A DNA stretch of 64,000 bases, taken from NCBI RefSeq assembly GCF_030064125.1, contig NZ_CP125957.1:1054001-1118000 (forward strand). The letters run 5' to 3'. Under the pieces are notes generated by a model. It saw only the letters and a program-made list of their open reading frames with translations, did not search any database and was not told the DNA's origin. This document shows positions 1-8,278 of this stretch, in pieces. The number at the start of each line of letters is the position of its first letter. Position 1 is the stretch's first letter. A program made the position numbers and the translations under genes. Source of the stretch: Pseudomonas sp. G2-4. Its GTDB lineage: Bacteria > Pseudomonadota > Gammaproteobacteria > Pseudomonadales > Pseudomonadaceae.

Positions 1-231
1 CTGGCCCATTAGTTCATAGGCCTTGTCGTCGTCGAACGCATCGTGCGCCTGGCGGATGGCATTGCGCAGCTCGCGGATCTGGTCGCTTTCGCGGTTCGAC
101 TGGAACGCATCGAGGACCATCTCACTGATGTTTTTGGCCAGGGGGAGATGCTGTGAAAGATTGATGGAGTTTTCGTATTCCGCTTTGGATGACAGGGTGA
201 CTACGGATTCAGCGGTGTTGGAATCGGACAT
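1..231 (-). CDS. Hypothetical protein, 5' end of gene only (runs off the window)
   Basis: An open frame reads leftwards from an ATG at 231 and is still open at base 1, giving at least 77 residues. It begins MSDSNTAESVVTLSSKAEYE and continues with a polar, helical, charged stretch rich in Asp, Glu, Arg and Gln. There is no signal peptide or membrane segment, so a cytoplasmic protein is likely. No family was recognised. It is followed upstream (to the right) by about 150 bases without a gene and then by the end of a diguanylate cyclase gene on the same strand. The function cannot be given from this fragment. Confidence 0.55.
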   Translation of the reverse strand, partial: MSDSNTAESVVTLSSKAEYENSINLSQHLPLAKNISEMVLDAFQSNRESDQIRELRNAIRQAHDAFDDDKAYELMGQ

Positions 232-381
232 TGAAATTTCACTACTTCTGTTAGCTGGATGAGGCGAGAAAGGCATTGAGCTTTTTTCCGGTCGCCTAAT
301 CTATTGGACGCGAGCGGCGTTGTCACTGTTGGACCGGCGACAGGTCAGCATTTATTGCCGGCGGCGGGTCTCAGGTACCCA

Positions 382-1395
382 TCATTTGCAGATCACATTC
401 TTGCCCGCCATCTTGGAGCGATACAGCGCTTGGTCGGCCCGGTCCAGCAGCGCCGCCTGCTGCTCGTCGTCGAAGCGCTGCACCACGCCAAAACTCATGG
501 TGATCTGAAAATCCCCCACTGGCAGCAGGTCGGACAATCCCCGGCGAATGGTTTCGGCCATCAGGCAGGCGTCGGCCAGGGAGGTGTTGGGCAAAATCAT
601 GACGAATTCATCACCGCCCCAGCGCACCAGCAAATCGCCCTCGCGCTCGCAGCGTTTGACACTCTGCACCACCTGCACCAGCGCCGCGTCACCGAACGCA
701 TGACCGTAACGGTCGTTGATGTCCTTGAAATCGTCGACGTCCATGGCAATCAGTGACAAGGGCTCGCGAAAGCGCTGGGCGCGCTCGCAGGCCAGGGGCA
801 GGGCCTGTTCCAGGCGATATCGGTTGGCGACCATCGTCAATGCGTCGGTTTCGGCGAGCCTGCGGTTTTCGACAAGCTGGACCTGCAATTGTTGATTGAC
901 CCGGGACAGTTCGCGGGTGCGCTCCTCGATAATGGCTTCCAGGGACTGGTTACGCCGTTCCAGTTGTTCGAACAGGCGCTTCTTGTCGTCGATGCTGCGA
1001 TGGGCCCCGATCATGCGAGCCACCGTGCCGTCAGCATTGCGGGCGATGATGTAACCGCGATCTTCGATCCAGATGTAGGAACCGTCCTGGGTGCGGCAGC
1101 GATACTCGGCTTGGTAGCGGTGGGTTCGTTCTTCCAGGTAATCGTCGAACAACGCCATGACCCGTGGATAGTCTTCGGGGTGGATCACGTTTTCCCAGGT
1201 CAGTACGGTGTTATTCAATGAGTGGGGCAAATAGCCAAGCATCGTGTACCAGCCGGGGTTGCGGTAGACGAACCCGGTGTTGGCGTTCCAGTCCCAGATG
1301 CCGTCGCTGACCAGTTCCAGAATGGTGTGCAGTACGTCTTCATCCAGATCGGACAGATCGAACCGCGGCCTATCGATGTTCGAGGCATCTCCCAT
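382..1395 (-). CDS. PAS-GGDEF diguanylate cyclase
   Basis: A 337-residue cytoplasmic protein predicted to make cyclic di-GMP from two GTP. Residues about 20-145 form a PAS/PAC sensor domain (VSDGIWDWN near the start, then the PAC part with QDGSYIWIEDRG). A coiled-coil linker follows (EQLERRNQSLEAIIEERTRE), and the C-terminal GGDEF domain carries an intact WGGDEF active site. The sequence REGD lies five residues before GGDEF, which is the usual RxxD inhibitory site for product feedback. There is no membrane segment, so the PAS domain probably senses an internal signal. It stands alone, about 95 bases downstream of the convergent end of no other gene. Catalytic residues are complete, so activity is expected. 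Confidence 0.9.
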   Translation of the reverse strand: MGDASNIDRPRFDLSDLDEDVLHTILELVSDGIWDWNANTGFVYRNPGWYTMLGYLPHSLNNTVLTWENVIHPEDYPRVMALFDDYLEERTHRYQAEYRCRTQDGSYIWIEDRGYIIARNADGTVARMIGAHRSIDDKKRLFEQLERRNQSLEAIIEERTRELSRVNQQLQVQLVENRRLAETDALTMVANRYRLEQALPLACERAQRFREPLSLIAMDVDDFKDINDRYGHAFGDAALVQVVQSVKRCEREGDLLVRWGGDEFVMILPNTSLADACLMAETIRRGLSDLLPVGDFQITMSFGVVQRFDDEQQAALLDRADQALYRSKMAGKNVICK

Positions 1396-1490
1396 CGTCG
1401 TATCCCCATCCGCCTTGATATCAAAATGCTCGTCCCAGGCGTGAAGAGTAGCCGATGGCGCGCGGGGTCACTAGCGGTGCTGGTCGCCGG

Positions 1491-2438
1491 TCAGAAGACA
1501 ACCCTTTGTGGCGAGCCACAATCGTGTTCGCCGGATTGAAGCTTCCCCCATTTCTCCAACGCAAACTCGACAAAGCAGCGCAACTTTGGCAAGCGGTAGC
1601 GATCCTGGGCATACATCAGGCGCATCGGTCGATGGGGCAGTTGATAGCCCTGCAGCAGCGCCACCAGCTGTCCATTCTTCAAGTCCTGTGCCACCAGCGC
1701 GTCGGGAAGCATTACCACGCCCATGCCGGCCAGGGCGGCGCGGTACAGGCCCGAGGAACTGTTGATCAGCATCGGTCCGCTCACCGGCACCTTGATTTCG
1801 CCATCCGGGCCGTTGATGGGCCAGTGATCCTGGGCGAACCGCCACTCGTCGCCAGCGGAATAGGCGAACGACAGGCAATCGTGCTGTTGCAGGTCGGTGG
1901 GTTTTTCTGGTGTGCCACGCCGTGCCAGGTAAGCCGGGGCGGCGCAGACGGTCAGGGTGTAGTCCATCAGGGGGCGGACGATCAATTTCGGGTCGGGAGG
2001 GCCGAGGCGAATGGCAACATCGAAGCCGTGGTCGAGCAGGTCCAGGCGTTGGTTGGTCAGCACCACGTCGAGCTTGACCTGCGGGTGACGCTGACTGAAT
2101 TCGGCCAGGGCCGGCGCCAGGCGTTCGGTGCCGAAGGTCAGAGGCGCGGTGATGCGCAGGGTGCCGGTGGGTTCGCCCTGGGTCTGTTCGGCCAGGCGTT
2201 CGGAGTCGGCCACCAGCCCCAATACTTCCAGGCAGCGCTGATAGTACGCCGAGCCGAATTCAGTCAGGCGCTGGCGCCGGGTCGTACGGTTGATCAGGCG
2301 AACGCCGAGGCGCTGCTCCAATGCGCGAAGATGATTGCCCACCATGGTCGTGGACATTTCGCACGTTTGGGCCGCCGCTGTCAGGCTGCCGGTTTCTACC
2401 ACCTTCACGTAAACGGTCATTGCCTGGAACAGGTCCAT
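1491..2438 (-). CDS. LysR-family transcriptional regulator
   Basis: A 315-residue LysR-type regulator. The N-terminal winged helix-turn-helix (about residues 1-60, with VVETGSLTAAAQTCEMSTT and HLRALEQRLGVRLINRTTR) is followed by a linker helix and a periplasmic-binding-protein-like effector domain beginning near GTLRITAPLTFG. The ATG at 2438 is preceded by GAGC at good distance; an upstream in-frame TTG at 2444 is less likely. The gene is transcribed away from the aminotransferase gene that starts at 2537, an arrangement typical of a LysR regulator controlling its neighbour. The effector is unknown. The C-terminus is slightly extended (GEHDCGSPQRVVF). Confidence 0.9.
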   Translation of the reverse strand: MDLFQAMTVYVKVVETGSLTAAAQTCEMSTTMVGNHLRALEQRLGVRLINRTTRRQRLTEFGSAYYQRCLEVLGLVADSERLAEQTQGEPTGTLRITAPLTFGTERLAPALAEFSQRHPQVKLDVVLTNQRLDLLDHGFDVAIRLGPPDPKLIVRPLMDYTLTVCAAPAYLARRGTPEKPTDLQQHDCLSFAYSAGDEWRFAQDHWPINGPDGEIKVPVSGPMLINSSSGLYRAALAGMGVVMLPDALVAQDLKNGQLVALLQGYQLPHRPMRLMYAQDRYRLPKLRCFVEFALEKWGKLQSGEHDCGSPQRVVF

Positions 2439-2536
2439 TATCAAGCTCAGCTTTTAAATGATTGAAGTAAAGCAGCGTTTATCCAGCACGAGTGGCTAAC
2501 CATACTGGAAAAAACCACCCGATGGAGCTTGATGCC

Positions 2537-3712
2537 ATGACCGCTGCCTGCCTGATGACCACTTACCAACCCCTGGCGCTGAATTTTACCCGCGGCTTGG
2601 GTACGCGCCTGTGGGACCAGGACGGTCGCGAATACCTCGATGCGGTGGCGGGCGTGGCGGTGACCAATGTCGGTCATTCCCATCCCCGGCTGGTCGCGGC
2701 CATCAGCGAACAGGCCGGCCTGCTGCTGCACACGTCCAACCTGTACAGCATCGATTGGCAGCAGCGGCTGGCGGGAAAACTCACCCAGCTGTCCGGGCTG
2801 GAGCGGGTGTTTTTCAATAATTCTGGCGCCGAAGCCAACGAAACCGCGCTGAAACTGGCGCGTCTCTATGGCTGGCACAAGGGCATCGAGCAGCCTTTGG
2901 TGGTGGTGATGGAGAACGCGTTTCACGGGCGCACATTGGGCACGTTGTCGGCCAGCGATGGCCCGGCGGTGCGGCTGGGTTTCAATCGGTTGCCGGGGGA
3001 CTTCATCAAAGTGCCGTTCGGCGATCTTGCCGCATTGGAAGGGATCCAGCAGGCCCATGGGGAACGCGTCGTCGCGGTACTGGTGGAACCGATCCAGGGC
3101 GAAAGCGGTGTGCAACTTGCGCCGCCCGGCTATCTCAAGGCCTTGCGTCAGCTGTGCACTCGGCGCGCTTGGCTGCTGATGCTCGATGAGATCCAGACCG
3201 GCATCGGCCGCACCGGTCAGTGGTTCGCGTGCCAGCACGAAGGCATTGTCCCGGACGTCATGACCCTCGCCAAAGGCCTGGGCAACGGCGTGCCCATCGG
3301 TGCATGCCTGGCCCGGGGCAAGGCCGCCGAGCTGTTTACCCCCGGCAGCCATGGCAGCACGTTTGGCGGCAATCCGCTGGCCTGCCGGGTCGGCTGCACG
3401 GTGCTGGACATCATCGAGGAGCAAGGTCTTGTGGACAACGCCCGGTATCAGGGCGAACAGTTGCTTACGCGGTTGCGCGCCGAATTGGCGGACAACCCGA
3501 ACGTATTGGCAATTCGCGGCCAGGGCTTGATGATCGGCATCGAACTCAAGCAACCGGTCCGCGACCTGACCCTCTGCGCCGCCCGGGATCATGGCTTGCT
3601 GATCAACGTCACCCGGGGCAAGACCATTCGCTTGCTGCCGCCGTTGACGATTGACGGGCGGGAAGTGGAGATGATTGTCAGGGGGGTGAGCCGGAGTCTG
3701 GCGCAGGAATGA
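2537..3712 (+). CDS. Class III PLP-dependent aminotransferase, acetylornithine/ornithine aminotransferase type
   Basis: A 391-residue fold-type I aminotransferase of the ArgD subgroup. It shows the cofactor pocket [16 protein letters not shown], the substrate motif [27 protein letters not shown] with the PLP-binding Asp, and [12 protein letters not shown] with the Schiff-base lysine. ArgD enzymes exchange the amino group between acetylornithine (or ornithine, succinylornithine, diaminopimelate) and 2-oxoglutarate. The ATG at 2537 is chosen because GGAG lies ten bases upstream; in-frame starts at 2492 and 2522 would add 15 or 5 residues. It is divergent from a LysR gene and not beside arginine genes, so it is probably a catabolic or specialised paralogue rather than the biosynthetic argD. 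The exact substrate is not known. Confidence 0.85.
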   Translation: MTAACLMTTYQPLALNFTRGLGTRLWDQDGREYLDAVAGVAVTNVGHSHPRLVAAISEQAGLLLHTSNLYSIDWQQRLAGKLTQLSGLERVFFNNSGAEANETALKLARLYGWHKGIEQPLVVVMENAFHGRTLGTLSASDGPAVRLGFNRLPGDFIKVPFGDLAALEGIQQAHGERVVAVLVEPIQGESGVQLAPPGYLKALRQLCTRRAWLLMLDEIQTGIGRTGQWFACQHEGIVPDVMTLAKGLGNGVPIGACLARGKAAELFTPGSHGSTFGGNPLACRVGCTVLDIIEEQGLVDNARYQGEQLLTRLRAELADNPNVLAIRGQGLMIGIELKQPVRDLTLCAARDHGLLINVTRGKTIRLLPPLTIDGREVEMIVRGVSRSLAQE

Positions 3713-3863
3713 GGCAGGCTTGCCCGGGCGACCGTTTTTATTTGTCAGTCCGGGCCAAGCGCGCCGCAACGCAACGGAATTTTTAACCTTTGCCGCGTTC
3801 CAACGCCAGCCAGAGTCGATTGCCTACGCCCTGGCACTTCAGACTGAAAACCAGGAGCATTCC

Positions 3864-4601
3864 ATGTTCACCTCGCGTCGCTTGATCGTTGTCGCTACCG
3901 CTGTGGCCCTGTTGTCCGGCTGCGCGTCGCCTAACCCTTATGACAATCAGGGCCAGGCTTCCACGGACTCTTCAGGCATGAGCAAGACCGCCAAGTACGG
4001 CGGCCTCGGGGCATTGGCCGGTGCGTTGGCCGGTGCAGCCATCGGTCACGATAACCGTGGCAAGGGCGCATTGATCGGCGCCGCCGTCGTGGGCGCTTCC
4101 GCAGCCGGCTACGGCTACTACGCCGACCAGCAGGAAAAGAAACTGCGCGCCAGCATGGCCAACACCGGCGTTGAAGTGCAGCGCCAGGGCGACCAGATCA
4201 AACTGATCATGCCAGGCAACATCACTTTTGCCACCGATTCGGCCAACATCGCCTCCAGCTTCTACCAGCCGCTGAACAACCTGGCCGGCTCCCTCAAGGA
4301 GTTCAACCAGAACCAGATCGAGATCGTGGGTTATACCGACAGCACCGGCAGCCGCCAACACAACATGGACCTGTCCCAGCGTCGTGCCCAGAGCGTGGCG
4401 ACCTACCTGACGTCCCAAGGCGTGAGCGGCGCCAACCTGTCGGCCCGTGGCGCCGGCCCGGACAACCCGGTGGCCAGCAACGCCGACGTCAATGGTCGTG
4501 CGCAGAACCGTCGTGTCGAGGTCAACCTCAAGGCCATTCCTGGACAGCAATATCAGGGGGCGCCCCAGCAGCAGGGGCAGACTTACCAGCAGTACCCATG
4601 A
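3864..4601 (+). CDS. OmpA-family outer-membrane lipoprotein with glycine-zipper segment
   Basis: A 245-residue lipoprotein. The signal peptide ends in the lipobox LLSG-C (Cys about residue 18). Residues about 45-90 are a glycine-zipper segment (GGLGALAGALAGAAIGH), which usually packs in membranes. The C-terminal half is an OmpA-type peptidoglycan-binding domain (IEIVGYTDSTGS, LSQRRAQSVATYL, NRRVEVNL). The tail is Gln-rich. It resembles the YiaD group and probably tethers the outer membrane to peptidoglycan. The start at 3864 has AGGAG seven bases upstream; the longer frame from 3720 would destroy the signal peptide. A strong terminator follows at 4621. Confidence 0.9.
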   Translation: MFTSRRLIVVATAVALLSGCASPNPYDNQGQASTDSSGMSKTAKYGGLGALAGALAGAAIGHDNRGKGALIGAAVVGASAAGYGYYADQQEKKLRASMANTGVEVQRQGDQIKLIMPGNITFATDSANIASSFYQPLNNLAGSLKEFNQNQIEIVGYTDSTGSRQHNMDLSQRRAQSVATYLTSQGVSGANLSARGAGPDNPVASNADVNGRAQNRRVEVNLKAIPGQQYQGAPQQQGQTYQQYP

Positions 4602-4620
4602 TCGTTGGGCGGTAGATGAA

Positions 4621-4656
4621 ACGGGGGCCATGTAGACATGGCCCCCGTTTTTTTTT
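4621..4656 (+). terminator. Rho-independent terminator of the OmpA-family gene
   Basis: The perfect stem ACGGGGGCCATG / CATGGCCCCCGT with the short loop TAGA is followed directly by a run of nine T residues, 20 bases after the stop codon at 4601. Confidence 0.95.
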
Positions 4657-4711
4657 GGCTGGCGCTCACTCTGTTTGGGTCGGGGGCAGGGTTAGCAACG
4701 CACACACACAC

Positions 4712-4843
4712 CTGTGGCGAGGGAGCTTGCTCCCGCTGGGCTGCGCAGCAGCCCCAAAATCATTCGCCTCGGTCCCCCTGGCACACCGCGTTCGCTGGGT
4801 TGGGACTGCTGCGCAGTCCAGCGGGAGCAAGCTCCCTCGCCAC
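4712..4843. repeat. Paired REP elements (BIME), GCGAGGGAGCTTGCTCCCGC family
   Basis: Two head-to-head copies of a Pseudomonas REP sequence (left GTGGCGAGGGAGCTTGCTCC, right its inverse) enclose a GC-rich hairpin region of about 70 bases. It lies between two convergent genes, the usual place for these repeats. Confidence 0.85.
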
Positions 4844-4869
4844 AAAAGTGTTCACTTAAGTGAGTGGGT

Positions 4870-5664
4870 TCAGTTGGCCTCTTTCACCGCACTCAAAAAC
4901 GCGCACGTACGTTCCTGCTGCGGATGCTCGAAGATCTGTGCCGGCGTGCCCTGTTCGTGAATCTGCCCTTTGTAGAAAAAGCACACCCGATCAGCAAACT
5001 CCCGGGCGAAACCCATCTGGTGAGTCACCATCAACATGGTCAGGTTGTGCTCGGCCCCCAGCTTGCGGATCACGTTGAGCACTTCCCCGCACAGCTCCGG
5101 GTCCAGCGCCGAAGTCACTTCGTCGAACAGCATCACTTTCGGCCGCATCGCCAGGGCCCGGGCGATGGCCACCCGTTGCTGCTGGCCGCCAGACAACTGC
5201 GACGGATAGTGGTCGAGCTTGCTGCCCAGCCCCACCAGCTCCAGCAAATCGGCCGCGCGTTCGCGGGCTTCTTTCGGGTTCATGCCCAGCACCTGCACCG
5301 GCGCTTCGATCACGTTCTGCAGCGCGGTCATGTGGGGGAACAGGTTGAAGCTCTGGAACACCATGCCGATCTTGCCGCGCACCCGGCGAATGTGCCGGTC
5401 GTTGGCCGGCACCAACACGCCGTTGCGGTTGGGCATGTGGGTCAGGGAATCATCCTCGATGCGGATCTGGCCCTGGTCGATGCCTTCCAGGGTCATCAAT
5501 ACCCGCAGCAGCGTGGACTTGCCCGAACCGCTGGGGCCGATGATCGCGACCTTTTCTCCCGGCGCGACATCCAGGTTCAGATGGTCGAGCACCGTGAAGC
5601 TGCCATAGCTTTTGGTCACGTCCTGGAAACTCACAATTGGCCGGGACGGTGTGGGGTCTTGCAT
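4870..5664 (-). CDS. ehuA: Ectoine/hydroxyectoine ABC transporter ATP-binding protein
   Basis: The ATPase of a polar-amino-acid-type ABC importer, 264 residues from the chosen start. It has Walker [10 protein letters not shown], the signature [15 protein letters not shown], Walker [14 protein letters not shown] and the switch histidine in VTHQMGFA. The ATG at 5664 has AGGAGG eight bases upstream and gives the usual family length. An alternative ATG at 5739, overlapping the ehuD stop and also with GGAG upstream, would add 25 residues. It is the last gene of ehuBCDA. Assignment to ectoine uptake comes from the adjacent enuR/eut/doe genes. It should work on the inner face of the membrane with EhuC and EhuD. 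Confidence 0.9.
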   Translation of the reverse strand: MQDPTPSRPIVSFQDVTKSYGSFTVLDHLNLDVAPGEKVAIIGPSGSGKSTLLRVLMTLEGIDQGQIRIEDDSLTHMPNRNGVLVPANDRHIRRVRGKIGMVFQSFNLFPHMTALQNVIEAPVQVLGMNPKEARERAADLLELVGLGSKLDHYPSQLSGGQQQRVAIARALAMRPKVMLFDEVTSALDPELCGEVLNVIRKLGAEHNLTMLMVTHQMGFAREFADRVCFFYKGQIHEQGTPAQIFEHPQQERTCAFLSAVKEAN

Positions 5665-5738
5665 GGCCGGGGCCTCCTGCTGCGACGCCAGCGTGCTGCG
5701 CCGGGACAAGTCGTTGGGCGTGGACAAAGGTAAAGTCA

Positions 5739-6395
5739 TTAGCGTAGCTCCATGCGCGTTTCAAGGCGCCGTACCAGATAAGCCAAGGCAAGGCTCAGGG
5801 CGAGGAAGAACAGGCCGACCATGGTGATCGGTTCCAGGTAACGGAAATTCTCCGAACCGATGTTCTTGGCCTGCTGCATGATTTCCACCACGGTGATCGC
5901 CGACAGCACCGGCGTGTCCTTGAGCATCGCCACCAGGTAGTTGCCCAGCGGCGGCACGATGGGCCGCAGCGCCTGGGGCAGGATGATGTTGCGGTAAGCG
6001 TTGTACGGCCCGATGTTCAGCGCCGTCACCGCTTCCCATTGCGCCCGTGGCACCGCGTCGAGGCCGCTGCGGTAGACCTCGGCGATGTAACAGGCGTAGT
6101 GCAGGCCGATGCCGAGGATGCCGACCTGCATGGCCGTCAGGCTCAAGCCATAGTTGGGGAGCACGTAGTAGAGGAAATACACCTGGATCAGCAGCGGCGT
6201 GCTGCGGATGAACTCGATGACCGCCGTGGCCGGCCACGACAGCCAGAGTTTGCGACTGCGTCGGCCAATCGCAAGGAACAGTCCCAGGACAATCGCAATC
6301 AGGAAACCGATCAGGGTGATGCCCACGGTGTTGAGGGAGGCGCGCAACAGGTCCGGCAGGATCTGTGCGGCGTAGGACCAATCGAACAGGGTCAT
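5739..6395 (-). CDS. ehuD: Ectoine/hydroxyectoine ABC transporter permease
   Basis: A 218-residue inner-membrane permease of the HisM/GlnP type with about five membrane segments. The permease family signature EAVTALNIGPYNAYRNIILPQALR, the loop that contacts the ATPase, begins near residue 125 (EAAxxLG-x-IxLPQ pattern). It begins MTLFDWSYAAQILPDLL. Its start overlaps the end of ehuC by four bases and its stop overlaps the possible long start of ehuA, so the three are translationally linked. It forms the channel with EhuC. Confidence 0.9.
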   Translation of the reverse strand: MTLFDWSYAAQILPDLLRASLNTVGITLIGFLIAIVLGLFLAIGRRSRKLWLSWPATAVIEFIRSTPLLIQVYFLYYVLPNYGLSLTAMQVGILGIGLHYACYIAEVYRSGLDAVPRAQWEAVTALNIGPYNAYRNIILPQALRPIVPPLGNYLVAMLKDTPVLSAITVVEIMQQAKNIGSENFRYLEPITMVGLFFLALSLALAYLVRRLETRMELR

Positions 6396-7051
6396 GACAG
6401 ACCTCCACGCATCCGGCCCCGGCTCAGTCGTCGCTCAAGGTGGCGCATGCCGAAGTTGATGGCCTGGGCGAGGATGAAATACATCACCAGCGCCAGGCTG
6501 AAGATCTCCAGGGTCTGGAAGGTTGCCTGATCCAATTGCCGGGCCCGGAAGCTCAGGTCGGACAAGGTGATCAGCGACACCAGCGAGGTGTTTTTCAACA
6601 ACTCGATCAGCAGGTTGGTGCCCGGTGGAATCGCCGCCAGCAAGGCCTGGGGCAAGATGATCCGCTTGAAGCGCTTGAAGCCGCTGAAATTCAGCGCCGT
6701 GCAGGCTTCGTATTGCCCCTTGGCCACCGAGCTGATGGCGCCGCGCATCACCTCGGCCCCATAGGCACCGATGTGCAGGCCCAGGCCGACAATCGCCACG
6801 GTGTAGGCGCTCAGCTCAATGTTGAACGGCGGCAGTGGCAACACGAAGAACAGCCAGAACAGTTGGACCAGCAGCGAGGTGCCGCGGAACACTTCGATGT
6901 AGGTAATGCTGAACCAGCGCAGCGCGCGCCACGGCGCCAGCCGCCCGAGGGCCGCCAATACCGCAGCGACAATCGCCAGCAGCGAACCGAGGAAGGTCAC
7001 CTGAAGCGTGACCCAGGCCCCTTGAATCAATAACGGAAGTAATTCGCCCAT
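6392..7051 (-). CDS. ehuC: Ectoine/hydroxyectoine ABC transporter permease
   Basis: A 219-residue polar-amino-acid-type permease beginning MGELLPLLIQGAWVTLQVTF. It has about five hydrophobic segments and the coupling-loop motif EACTALNFSGFKRFKRIILP. The ATG at 7051 is preferred over an upstream GTG at 7096 because the shorter form starts at the normal family position. It overlaps ehuD by four bases and follows ehuB by 80 bases. It pairs with EhuD as the heterodimeric membrane channel. Confidence 0.88.
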   Translation of the reverse strand: MGELLPLLIQGAWVTLQVTFLGSLLAIVAAVLAALGRLAPWRALRWFSITYIEVFRGTSLLVQLFWLFFVLPLPPFNIELSAYTVAIVGLGLHIGAYGAEVMRGAISSVAKGQYEACTALNFSGFKRFKRIILPQALLAAIPPGTNLLIELLKNTSLVSLITLSDLSFRARQLDQATFQTLEIFSLALVMYFILAQAINFGMRHLERRLSRGRMRGGLS

Positions 7052-7131
7052 GGTTCGACCCGATATCCGATGAAGCAGGGAACAGGCATCACGCACCGCG
7101 CGTCACGCCTGTTTCGGCACGTCAGTTTCGA

Positions 7132-7989
7132 CTATGGCTGAGCGCAGAGCTCGGCCGCGGTTTTACTGGTCACGTTGGATTTGTCGAAGCCGAATGGCGC
7201 GACGGCCTTGAGGTGTTCTTCGGAGCCCAGCCACTTCTTCAATTCGGCGTTGACCGCATCGCGCAAGTCTTTGTCTTCGGGACGGAAGGCGAGGGCGCCG
7301 TAACCGATGTGGGACGGATCGTCCTTGAACTCGGTCATCGCCTCGACTTTATCGCCACCCTTGCTCGCCAGGCCTTTCATGGTCAGTTGCGTGCCGACGG
7401 CCGCGTCCGCGCGACCGGCCCGCACGGCTTGCAATTGGGCGGTGGTGTCGGGGACCTGAAGGATCTGCTCGTCCTTGACCCCGGAGTCTCGAGCGTAAGC
7501 CAGGTTCACCGTGCCGGCCATGATCGCCAGTTTCACGTCCGGTTGTTTGGCGATGTCTTCATAGCTGTGGAGATTTTTCGGGTTGCCCTTGGTCACGAGC
7601 AACGCGTCGGGCAACTGGTATTGCGGGTCGGTGAACAACACTTGCTTGCAGCGCGCGGGGGTGATGTACATGCCAGCGGCAATCACGTCGAAACGGCCGG
7701 CGCGCAGGCCGGGAATCAGTGAACCCCATTCAGTGAGCACGCCGTTGACCTGCTTGATGCCCATCTTGGCGAAGATGATCTTGGCGATTTCCGGCGATTC
7801 ACCGGTCACGGTGCCGTCGGTTTCGGTGAAGGCGAACGGGGTTTCGTTGGCGTAGCCGATCCGGATGCTGCTGTTGCTTTTGACGGTATCCAGGGTCGCC
7901 GCCTGGACGCCGCCGGCCAGGCCGAGTACGGCACAGCTCAGCAAGAGCCGACGCAAGGGCGCGCAGGTGCGGGGAAGAAAATTGCTCAT
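7132..7989 (-). CDS. ehuB: Ectoine/hydroxyectoine ABC transporter substrate-binding protein
   Basis: A 285-residue periplasmic binding protein. The signal peptide has a cleavage site near GGVQA-ATLD, and the mature protein shows the solute-binding family 3 pattern (IRIGYANETPFAFTETDG, LIPGLRAGRFDVIAAGMYIT, VGTQLTMKGL). It should capture ectoine and hydroxyectoine and deliver them to EhuCD. The ATG at 7989 is preceded by AGGAG at ideal distance; a longer open frame from 8454 is not a real extension. It is the first gene of ehuBCDA and is transcribed away from enuR, with about 290 bases between them. Confidence 0.92.
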   Translation of the reverse strand: MSNFLPRTCAPLRRLLLSCAVLGLAGGVQAATLDTVKSNSSIRIGYANETPFAFTETDGTVTGESPEIAKIIFAKMGIKQVNGVLTEWGSLIPGLRAGRFDVIAAGMYITPARCKQVLFTDPQYQLPDALLVTKGNPKNLHSYEDIAKQPDVKLAIMAGTVNLAYARDSGVKDEQILQVPDTTAQLQAVRAGRADAAVGTQLTMKGLASKGGDKVEAMTEFKDDPSHIGYGALAFRPEDKDLRDAVNAELKKWLGSEEHLKAVAPFGFDKSNVTSKTAAELCAQP

Positions 7990-8202
7990 CGATAAAATCT
8001 CCTGTTTCTTGTGGATCCGTCGTTGGACGGCTCTGTGGTAGGAGGCAGTGTGACAAGAGCAAAGCGTACTGCGGCTGATCCAGGCTGGGCCTTGGATCGG
8101 GAACGGCGCCGGTACAGGTCGGTCCGGCTTTTTGTCAGGGCCAAGGGCCTGCCTGGATGACGACCTTGGACCGAGCATACAAAAGCCCCGGCATCGATTG
8201 TA

Positions 8203-8218
8203 TTGCACTAGGACAATT
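8203..8218. promoter_or_regulatory. Candidate EnuR operator in the ehuB-enuR intergenic region
   Basis: TTGCACTAGGACAATT lies between the divergent ehuB and enuR genes. It matches ATGTACTAGGGCAATT (the reverse strand of 9839-9854, upstream of eutB) at 13 of 16 positions. The shared core contains CTAG, a rare tetranucleotide in such genomes. A weaker match, TGCCCTAG at 14890-14897, precedes doeC. That EnuR binds here is inferred from position only. Confidence 0.5.
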
Positions 8219-8278
8219 GCTTTGCCGGGATTGTCGCGGGATGCTGTGCGCACCAGAACACACGCGGGTTGCAGCGTC

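Noticed and set aside
2447..3769. 440-codon open frame opposite the aminotransferase gene
   Set aside because: High-GC shadow frame without family motifs, while the plus strand has all PLP motifs.
8132..8278. Extended N-terminus of the EnuR frame
   Set aside because: The extension reads through the promoter and the candidate operator, and family members begin just before the winged helix.
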